From assembly GCA_023391955.1 (NCBI GenBank), contig JAEWAA010000028.1, positions 1 to 6,481 of the forward strand: a stretch of 6,481 nt of DNA, read 5' to 3'. The notes below the pieces were generated by a model, which was given only the letters and a program-made list of their open reading frames with translations, searched no databases and was not told the origin of the DNA. Positions 1 to 4,607 of the stretch are shown piece after piece (within the stretch, counting starts at the first letter, position 1; the number at the start of each line of letters is the position of its first letter). A program made the position numbers and the translations under genes. The DNA comes from Bacillota bacterium. GTDB lineage: Bacteria > Bacillota > Bacilli > Paenibacillales > NBRC-103111.

Positions 1-256
1 CCTCCGGAAAATACGTCACCACATGCGGCCGTCTGGTCTGCAGGACTTTTCCGGCCATCCCGTTGCCCATACGGACTGTAATTTTTTTGTACCGTTCGGA
101 TTGGGCGCCAAGTGCAATTTTCCAATGGATATCCCGGTAATTGGCATCCGCCAAGGCCAAAGCGACAAAATCCAGCGCCATAGCGGTCTTCAGCTGCTGC
201 AATTCCAGCTGAATCTGCTGCTGTGTCGTAAGCGGTTGGCCGCTTTCGTTAATCAA
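1..256 (-). CDS. nreA: NreA-like GAF-domain protein (partial, N-terminal 85 residues)
   Basis: This gene runs leftward off the window, so only its first 85 codons are visible. The visible part is a GAF-type start: an amphipathic Gln-rich helix (about residues 11-24), a strand LDFVALALAD (28-37), then SERYKKI (53-59), GNGMAGKVLQT (64-74) and RRPHVV (75-80), the pattern of small free-standing GAF sensors. In staphylococci NreA is a GAF protein that binds nitrate and restrains the NreB kinase when nitrate is absent. Its position directly after an NreB/NreC-like pair supports the same role here. The likely start is TTG at 256-254, overlapping the regulator's stop codon by 8 bp, with AAGGGGG at 267-273 as ribosome binding site 10 bases upstream. 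An internal ATG at residue 26 would cut into the first GAF helix and is less likely. The family call is from recall of its pattern; it could be another GAF protein, and the nitrate ligand is inferred from context. Confidence 0.72.
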   Translation of the reverse strand, partial: MINESGQPLTTQQQIQLELQQLKTAMALDFVALALADANYRDIHWKIALGAQSERYKKITVRMGNGMAGKVLQTRRPHVVTYFPE

Positions 257-902
257 AGTCAAGCAGCCCCCTTCGCAGCGCAAATTTCATCAATTCGCGG
301 CGGTTATTCAATTGCAGCTTTTCCATAATATTCGCCTTATGATTCTCCACCGTTTTCACACTGATGGTCAAAAGCTCTGCGGCTTCCTTATTGGTATATC
401 CCTTGGCAACCAGCGTCAGAATTTCCTTCTCCCGCTCGGTTAACGTCTCGAAGGTATCCGTCATCTCCTTAGTCTGACCCTGCAGATAACCCTCTATGAC
501 CTTCTTGGTGGCATTCGGATGCAGGTAAACAAGCCCTTGATGTACCTGCAGGATCGCCGTTATCAGCTCCGACATGGGCGCCGACTTCAGTATGTAGCCT
601 GACGCTCCAGCCTTCAGCGCACGGAACAAATACTGGTCCTCGTCATGCATGGTAAGAATGATGACCTTCACCTCAGGCATGGATTGCACCAGCTCGCTTG
701 TGGTATACAAACCGTCGCGGCCATTGGGCATGCTCAGGTCCATGAGCACCAGATCAGGGTGCAGCTCGAGGGCCTTTTTCATACAGGATATGCCATCCTC
801 TGCTTCGCCTACTACCTTGATCCCCGGCTTCGCATCCAGCACGGCCCGGAGTCCGTCCCGGACAACAGCATGATCATCTACAATCAATACTTTAATATCC
901 AT
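249..902 (-). CDS. nreC: NreC-like response regulator, NarL/LuxR family
   Basis: A 217-residue cytoplasmic response regulator, the usual size for the NarL/FixJ family. The receiver domain (about 3-120) has the acidic pair D9/D10, the phospho-acceptor D55 (VLMDLSMPNG), T84 and the conserved lysine K106 (ILKSA). A LuxR-type helix-turn-helix follows at about 152-212, with LTEREKEILTLVAKG and the recognition part ISVKTVENHKANI. All catalytic residues are present, so it should be phosphorylated and bind DNA as a dimer. The kinase gene ends 18 bp upstream and is the obvious partner; the GAF gene follows with an 8-bp overlap. By analogy with staphylococcal NreC it would activate nitrate or nitrite reduction and transport genes under low oxygen, but no such target is in the window. 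The ATG at 902 has AGGGGGAAG (911-919) eight bases upstream. A DegU- or LiaR-like regulator is the main alternative; the kinase's cysteine cluster and the GAF neighbour favour NreC. Confidence 0.85.
   Translation of the reverse strand: MDIKVLIVDDHAVVRDGLRAVLDAKPGIKVVGEAEDGISCMKKALELHPDLVLMDLSMPNGRDGLYTTSELVQSMPEVKVIILTMHDEDQYLFRALKAGASGYILKSAPMSELITAILQVHQGLVYLHPNATKKVIEGYLQGQTKEMTDTFETLTEREKEILTLVAKGYTNKEAAELLTISVKTVENHKANIMEKLQLNNRRELMKFALRRGLLDFD
267..273 (-). promoter_or_regulatory. Ribosome binding site for the TTG-started GAF gene
   Basis: AAGGGGG on the minus strand lies inside the 3' end of the response regulator gene, 10 bases before the TTG at 256. It supports this start over the later ATG and suggests translational coupling with the regulator. 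Confidence 0.55.
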
Positions 903-920
903 TACGTATTCTTCCCCCTG

Positions 921-2168
921 TTACCTGGTGTGCTGGCCGGTGATGGGCACCTTAACCCGGATAACCGTCCCTTGTCCCGGTGCGGATTCGATCTCAAATT
1001 CCCCGCCCAGAATGTTCACCCGTTCCTCCATACTATACAGTCCAACGCCCTGGCGCAATTCCGTCGTGATCACAAACCCGGTCCCATAATCGCGGATACC
1101 CAATTCGGCAAACTCCGGCTGCAGCTTCAGTTTGACATCCACCACTTCCGTCTGAGAATATTTCGCCGCATTGGTAAGCGCCTCTTGCACGATCCGGTAG
1201 AGCGCAATTTCGTGGGCTGACGGCAGACGGCCGCTGTCCCCTTCCATGGTAAACAGCACTTGAATGCCGAATTTTTGCCCGTACAGCCGCACATAATTCC
1301 GCAGGGCCGGCACCAGCCCGATATCATCCAAGGCAGAAGGGCGCAGCTCAGCGGACAAGTCCCGGATATCCTCAATGGTATGCCGGATGGATTCCTGCAA
1401 GGACGTCATCGGCTCATCCTCTGCTGCGTCCTCCTCCGTCTCCTGCGATGCCTTAATGATCTCTGTCTGGATGAGAATGCTGTACAGGGACTGGCCGATA
1501 CCGTCATGCAGCTCACGGGAAATCCGCTTCCGTTCGTTTTCCTGCGCGGACAGAATGGAGTGTGTGATCATCCTGGCAATCTGGTTCTGCTCCTCCTGGC
1601 GCTGCCCCTCCACCTCCTGCATACGAAGAATATTCAAAGGACCATAGATCGGGTCCTGGTATTGCGACAGGCTGGCATTCATTGACTTCTTCAACCCGCT
1701 TGGCGTCGTCAGCTGCAGCGTCATTACCTGCGCCCCCGGCTCCGTAATAAAACAATTCTGGTACGAGCAGAGCTTATGCAGCCCCGGATAATTGGAGCAC
1801 ACACTGCAAAAATTCAACACAGCCGCTTCCTCGCCGATCTGCATCATCTGCCCGGCTACCGGATTCATCCGGATAATATTCAGCTCCTGATCCAGCACCA
1901 GAATCCCGTCGGGACTATGGGTAAACACATTCGCCAGCAGTTCCTGCTCCGACCGCAGCTTGTGGCTCTGCCAATAAATCATAAAGAAGAACAGCGTGAT
2001 AATCATCAGCACGAACAAAAAAATCGGAACATACTCCAGCCAGCCCCGCTCCTGCTCATGCAGAATCGCCCGGATCGCCAACACAATAATCAGCGTTGTC
2101 GTCACAGCCAAAATCCCGTTCTTTACCATAAACTTCACAAACGTCTTCGTCTTCTGAAACGTCGTCAT
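921..2168 (-). CDS. nreB: NreB-like sensor histidine kinase with cysteine cluster and membrane anchor
   Basis: A 415-residue HisKA_3-type sensor kinase. Two hydrophobic segments (about 17-35 and 45-66) predict a membrane hairpin with almost no external loop. A PAS-like domain follows (about 73-185), containing four cysteines at 121, 124, 134 and 139 (CX2CX9CX4C), the place where NreB proteins bind an oxygen-labile [4Fe-4S] cluster. The dimerisation/phosphotransfer region has the phospho-acceptor H221 in ISRELHDGIGQSL, then an acidic insert (about 242-252). The HATPase domain has an N-box (RIVQEALTNAAKYS, 325-338), DYGTGF (360-365) and GVGLYSMEERV (375-385). Known NreB autophosphorylates without oxygen and passes phosphate to NreC. 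The staphylococcal protein is soluble and, as I recall, has CX2CX11CX2C spacing, so this is a membrane-bound variant. The start at 2168 has GGAGGGAAGG (2176-2185) upstream. A DegS/LiaS-type kinase is less likely given the cysteines and the GAF neighbour. Whether the cluster is really bound is inferred. Confidence 0.83.
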   Translation of the reverse strand: MTTFQKTKTFVKFMVKNGILAVTTTLIIVLAIRAILHEQERGWLEYVPIFLFVLMIITLFFFMIYWQSHKLRSEQELLANVFTHSPDGILVLDQELNIIRMNPVAGQMMQIGEEAAVLNFCSVCSNYPGLHKLCSYQNCFITEPGAQVMTLQLTTPSGLKKSMNASLSQYQDPIYGPLNILRMQEVEGQRQEEQNQIARMITHSILSAQENERKRISRELHDGIGQSLYSILIQTEIIKASQETEEDAAEDEPMTSLQESIRHTIEDIRDLSAELRPSALDDIGLVPALRNYVRLYGQKFGIQVLFTMEGDSGRLPSAHEIALYRIVQEALTNAAKYSQTEVVDVKLKLQPEFAELGIRDYGTGFVITTELRQGVGLYSMEERVNILGGEFEIESAPGQGTVIRVKVPITGQHTR

Positions 2169-2204
2169 CCCGGCGCCTTCCCTCCGTCATCACGTCATAT
2201 TGGA

Positions 2205-2210
2205 ATTATA
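2205..2210 (-). promoter_or_regulatory. Extended -10 promoter element for the nreBCA-like operon
   Basis: On the minus strand the sequence TGCTATAAT gives a perfect -10 hexamer at 2205-2210 preceded by a TGn extension. No good -35 box is visible 16-18 bases upstream, which fits an extended -10 or activator-dependent promoter. The start point would be near 2198, leaving a leader of about 30 bases before the kinase ATG at 2168. It lies in the 77-bp gap after the DUF3139-type gene, so the kinase operon probably has its own promoter, with possible read-through from the upstream gene. No clear FNR-type TGTGA-N6-TCACA site was found. Confidence 0.6.
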
Positions 2211-2245
2211 GCATTGATTGGGGATGAAGGTGGTACGACATTTCG

Positions 2246-2584
2246 TTACGATCCTTTCACTTCTTTATGCTTGCAGCCGTGGTCGAATGGATCAGATATA
2301 AAAGCGCAATTGTACTGGACGATATGTCCGTTATCCCGCATGTAATAATAGATCTTTTGAGGTTCATCTCGAAAAGTGACATCAACACTAAACGTCGGCA
2401 ATTTGGAAAATTGGCCTTTCAACGTGGAAATATCCGCTTCTTGGTAACCTTTTTCCTCCACCAAATAAGATTGGACATCTTTCTCTAACTGATAGACGGT
2501 TAACTTGATCCAACCAAATAGAATCGCAATCCCTACAAAGAACATGATTAGAAGGATGCTGAACGTTTTTTTGAGAAGATTCAC
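2246..2584 (-). CDS. Small membrane-anchored DUF3139-type protein
   Basis: A 112-residue protein of unknown function. It begins with a short positively charged end (MNLLKK) and one hydrophobic segment (about 7-28), so it is probably a single-pass protein or uncleaved-signal anchor with the rest outside the cell. The outer part has EKDVQSYLVEEKGY (34-47), a Lys/Gly-containing middle, then FRDEPQKIYYYMRDNGHIVQ (71-90), the pattern I recognise as DUF3139, a family of small Bacillota membrane proteins with no assigned role. The C-terminal tail is short and charged, with two cysteines (about 93 and 104). The start is GTG at 2584-2582, six bases after a strong GGGAGGTC site (2591-2598). The gene is clearly more AT-rich than the flanking operons (about 37% GC in 2341-2400, against about 62% in 1381-1440), which suggests a different history. 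It shares the strand of the nre-like operon, but a functional link is not shown. Confidence 0.75.
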   Translation of the reverse strand: MNLLKKTFSILLIMFFVGIAILFGWIKLTVYQLEKDVQSYLVEEKGYQEADISTLKGQFSKLPTFSVDVTFRDEPQKIYYYMRDNGHIVQYNCAFISDPFDHGCKHKEVKGS

Positions 2585-2590
2585 TGAAGA

Positions 2591-2598
2591 GACCTCCC
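2591..2598 (-). promoter_or_regulatory. Ribosome binding site that fixes the GTG start of the DUF3139-type gene
   Basis: GGGAGGTC on the minus strand is close to the ideal Shine-Dalgarno sequence and sits six bases before GTG at 2584. No ATG in frame is equally well placed, so the GTG start is well supported. Confidence 0.7.
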
Positions 2599-2620
2599 TA
2601 ATTCTTACACCTGCATTCCA

Positions 2621-2631
2621 TTTATACTATA
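2621..2631 (-). promoter_or_regulatory. Possible -10 region for the DUF3139-type gene
   Basis: On the minus strand this AT-rich stretch reads TATAGTATAAA, giving two overlapping -10-like hexamers (TATAGT at 2626-2631 and TATAAA at 2621-2626). The distance to the GTG start (about 37-42 bases) suits a promoter. No convincing -35 box is seen 16-18 bases further upstream, so this is tentative. Confidence 0.35.
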
Positions 2632-2680
2632 TCATTTTTACTTTGCTCCTAAATGGATAACCAGACTGTCGGGAAAATCC

Positions 2681-2698
2681 TTAAGGTAATGTTAAGGT
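2681..2698 (+). repeat. TTAAGGT direct repeats, probable response-regulator operator
   Basis: Two identical heptamers, TTAAGGT at 2681-2687 and 2692-2698, lie 11 bp apart start to start, so one helical turn separates them. They sit just upstream of the expected -35 position of the promoter at 2729-2734. OmpR-family regulators bind such tandem half-sites; streptococcal CiaR (TTTAAG-N5-TTTAAG) is a known example with the same spacing. The obvious candidate binder is the OmpR-type regulator encoded at 2779, giving self-regulation. The repeats overlap two small palindromes, CCTTAAGG (2679-2686) and GGTTAACC (2696-2703). They could also act on the divergent DUF3139-type gene. Binding itself is inferred. 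Confidence 0.6.
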
Positions 2699-2728
2699 TA
2701 ACCCTGTTTAACTGAAAGATAGGCCCAT

Positions 2729-2734
2729 TATAAT
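2729..2734 (+). promoter_or_regulatory. -10 box of the regulator-kinase-permease operon
   Basis: A perfect TATAAT at 2729-2734 lies 44 bases before the response regulator ATG, with an expected start point near 2741. The -35 region is poor: TTTAAC (2707-2712, 16-bp spacer) matches the consensus at only three positions. A weak -35 directly below tandem TTAAGGT repeats is what an activator-dependent promoter would show. Confidence 0.55.
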
Positions 2735-2778
2735 GAACATACAGCTTGAAGATACGGCGAGTTCGAAAGAGGTGAACC

Positions 2779-3465
2779 ATGAGCAAAACGATTCTGATCG
2801 TGGATGACGAGAAGGAAATCCGGGAGCTTCTGCGGTTGTATATCGAAAAGGACGGGTATTCCGTGATCCAGGCGGAGAATGGACGGGAAGCATTGAAGCA
2901 GGCGGCGTCCGCGCGGATTGATTTGGCCGTTATCGACATTATGATGCCCGAGCTGGACGGTTATCAGCTCATCAAGGGTTTGAGAGCACACAGCAATCTT
3001 CCCATTATTGTGGTCAGCGCCAAAACGCAGAATCACGAGAAAATACTGGGCCTTGATCTGGGTGCGGACGATTATGTGGCCAAACCCTTTGACCCGCTGG
3101 AGATTGTGGCCCGGATCAAGGCACAATTGCGCCGTTATGACGGTAGTGCGCCGGATTCCGAAAGGGCGTTGCTGACAGCAGGTGGACTGTGTCTGGATGT
3201 TTCTGCTTGCACCCTGCGCTTTGGCACCGGGACCATTCCTCTTACCGCTACGGAATTTAACATGATGAAGCTGTTTATGCAGCAGCCCGGACGTGTATAC
3301 ACCAAACAGCAGATTTATGATGCGGCCTGGCAGGAGGCGGCCATCGTGGACGATAATACGGTGATGGTGGCCATCAGCAAGCTGCGGGGCAAGCTTCCCG
3401 GCGATAGCTCGGTCTCCATCGGAACCGTCCGGGGCTTGGGATACCGTCTGGAGGTGGGGACATGA
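2779..3465 (+). CDS. OmpR/PhoB-family response regulator
   Basis: A 228-residue response regulator of the usual length for the OmpR family. The receiver domain (about 3-115) has the acidic pair D9/D10, the phospho-acceptor D53 (VIDIMMPELDG), S80 and K102 in GADDYVAKPFDPLE, all intact. After a linker (about 117-132) comes a winged-helix DNA-binding domain (133-226) with LTATEFNMMKLFMQQPGRVY, the recognition-helix region DDNTVMVAISKLRGKL and the terminal TVRGLGYRL. The start at 2779 has AAGAGGTG (2767-2774) close upstream. It is the first gene of an operon with its sensor kinase (4-bp overlap) and an ABC permease, so it most likely controls that transporter, and perhaps itself through the TTAAGGT repeats at 2681-2698. 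The signal is unknown. Related regulator-kinase-FtsX permease loci in Bacillota often respond to antimicrobial peptides or envelope stress, but that is inference here. No specific gene name can be assigned. Confidence 0.92.
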   Translation: MSKTILIVDDEKEIRELLRLYIEKDGYSVIQAENGREALKQAASARIDLAVIDIMMPELDGYQLIKGLRAHSNLPIIVVSAKTQNHEKILGLDLGADDYVAKPFDPLEIVARIKAQLRRYDGSAPDSERALLTAGGLCLDVSACTLRFGTGTIPLTATEFNMMKLFMQQPGRVYTKQQIYDAAWQEAAIVDDNTVMVAISKLRGKLPGDSSVSIGTVRGLGYRLEVGT

Positions 3466-4580
3466 AGACCAGACGAAGCTTCAAAAACCTCATCATACGC
3501 AGCTTCGTCGGCTATATCCTCGGCATTGCACTGGTGCTTCTGCTCCTGGAGTTTGTATTCAGCCTGTTTACTTGGAAGAACGGCATGAACTTCTCGGAGC
3601 TGGCCTCCTCCCCACTGGCAGAAGGAACAAAAAAGCTTCAAATCACCCTTTCGGCTATCTGGATTGTGATTACAGCTGCCGTGTATGTGATGGGGATCAT
3701 CCTGCTTGGCCGCGGAATGAACAAGAAAATATTGGTACCCGTACAGAAAATGGAACAAGGCTTCAAGGCCGTGACCGCCGGCCGTTTGGACACCACCCTG
3801 GAGTTTGAAACCGAAACGGAATTCGGGGATATGCGGGATGCTTTCAATCTGATGGCACGGAAGCTGAAGGACTCCGAGGAAAAGCGGATGACCATGGAAA
3901 AGGAGCGCATGCAGCTTTTTTCCCACATCGCCCATGACTTAAAAACCCCCATTACCACCATTTCCGGGTATGCACAAGCCTTGGCCAGCGGCATGGTGGA
4001 GGAGCCGGATAAACAGCAGGAATATCATCTGGCGATAAAGGCAAAAGCCGGGCAGATGAACCAATTGATCGACCAACTGCTTTTCTATTCCAAGCTGGGT
4101 ACCCCCCAATACAGGATGCAGGTTGAAAAGGTTGATTTGGCCGAGCTGCTCCGTGTCTCCTGCGCCGGTCTGTTCGGTGAGATCGAAAGCAAACAGATGA
4201 AGTTGGAGCTGCAGCTGCCGGACAACCCATTATATGTTATGGCGGATGCGCTGGAAACCAACCGCGCCATTGGTAATCTGCTCACCAACGCCATTCGCCA
4301 TAATCCGGCGGGCAGCCTATTGTTCGTGGGACTGACGGAGGAACCCGGCCTTATAAACATCCAAATCGCCGATAACGGACCCACTATTCCGGAGGCTATC
4401 GCAGGGAATTTGTTCGAGCCTTTTGTTTCCGGCAATGATTCGAGAAGTGCCAGCAGCGGAACAGGGCTTGGGCTTGCCATTGTGAAAAAGGTGATGGTGC
4501 AGCATTCGGGCGAGGTTACCGTAATGGATGCCCCCTCCCCTTATACCAAGAGGTTTGTCCTGAGCTTTCCGACATTGTAA
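3462..4580 (+). CDS. Membrane sensor histidine kinase with HAMP domain
   Basis: A 372-residue membrane kinase of the EnvZ/PhoR-like HisKA class. Two membrane helices are predicted (about 14-36 and 62-83), enclosing a short outer loop of some 25 residues. A HAMP linker follows (about 84-137; LVPVQKMEQGFKAVTAGRLD). The HisKA domain has the phospho-acceptor H158 in FSHIAHDLKTPITTISGY. The ATPase domain has an N-box (NLLTNAIRHNP, 272-282), DNGPTI (304-309), LFEPFV (317-322) and GTGLGLAIVKK (333-343), so it should be active. Its ATG overlaps the regulator's stop codon (ATGA), and GGAGGTGGGG lies just before it inside the regulator gene, so the two are translationally coupled. The very short outer loop leaves little room for a ligand-binding domain, so the signal may be sensed in or at the membrane, or through the transporter encoded next. 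Unlike BceS-type kinases it keeps a HAMP domain. The signal is unknown. Confidence 0.92.
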   Translation: MKTRRSFKNLIIRSFVGYILGIALVLLLLEFVFSLFTWKNGMNFSELASSPLAEGTKKLQITLSAIWIVITAAVYVMGIILLGRGMNKKILVPVQKMEQGFKAVTAGRLDTTLEFETETEFGDMRDAFNLMARKLKDSEEKRMTMEKERMQLFSHIAHDLKTPITTISGYAQALASGMVEEPDKQQEYHLAIKAKAGQMNQLIDQLLFYSKLGTPQYRMQVEKVDLAELLRVSCAGLFGEIESKQMKLELQLPDNPLYVMADALETNRAIGNLLTNAIRHNPAGSLLFVGLTEEPGLINIQIADNGPTIPEAIAGNLFEPFVSGNDSRSASSGTGLGLAIVKKVMVQHSGEVTVMDAPSPYTKRFVLSFPTL

Positions 4581-4607
4581 AGGCATTAAAAGGATAGAGG
4601 GATGGAT

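Larger units (their letters stand above)
2585..2778. other. Divergent intergenic region
   Basis: This 194-bp AT-rich region is the largest gene-free stretch in the window and separates the leftward from the rightward transcription units. It holds the ribosome binding site and a tentative promoter of the DUF3139-type gene on the left side. The TTAAGGT repeats, the TATAAT box and an approximately 38-base leader for the response regulator gene are on the right side. I see no hairpin followed by a T-run and no RNA gene in it. Confidence 0.7.

Noticed and set aside
645..1220. Plus-strand open frame of 191 codons across the regulator/kinase junction
   Set aside because: It lies opposite two well-supported minus-strand genes, shows no recognisable domain, and has low-complexity His/Gln/Arg-rich content typical of an antisense shadow.
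2190..2200. Tiny upstream open frames (ATG ACG TGA and an out-of-frame ATG at 2190) in the leader of the NreB-like gene
   Set aside because: They have no ribosome binding site of their own and occur readily by chance; nothing supports a leader peptide.
1776..2345. Plus-strand open frame of 189 codons opposite the kinase start and the DUF3139-type gene
   Set aside because: It spans the end of one real gene, a promoter region and the start of another, has no recognisable motif, and is rich in His, Gln and Arg as expected of antisense translation.
2665..2713. Bce-type operator or PhoP (Pho) box in the divergent region
   Set aside because: The repeats read TTAAGG rather than the TTAACA/TTTACA of Pho boxes, and there is no TnACA-N4-TGTAA-type inverted repeat, so a site for the local regulator is the simpler reading.
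3315..3935. Minus-strand open frame of 206 codons opposite the regulator/kinase overlap
   Set aside because: The opposite strand encodes two complete proteins with intact catalytic motifs; this frame shows no domain and no ribosome binding site I could identify.
4581..4601. Possible terminator between kinase and permease
   Set aside because: The gap has no inverted repeat and no T-run, so the three plus-strand genes are best read as one operon.
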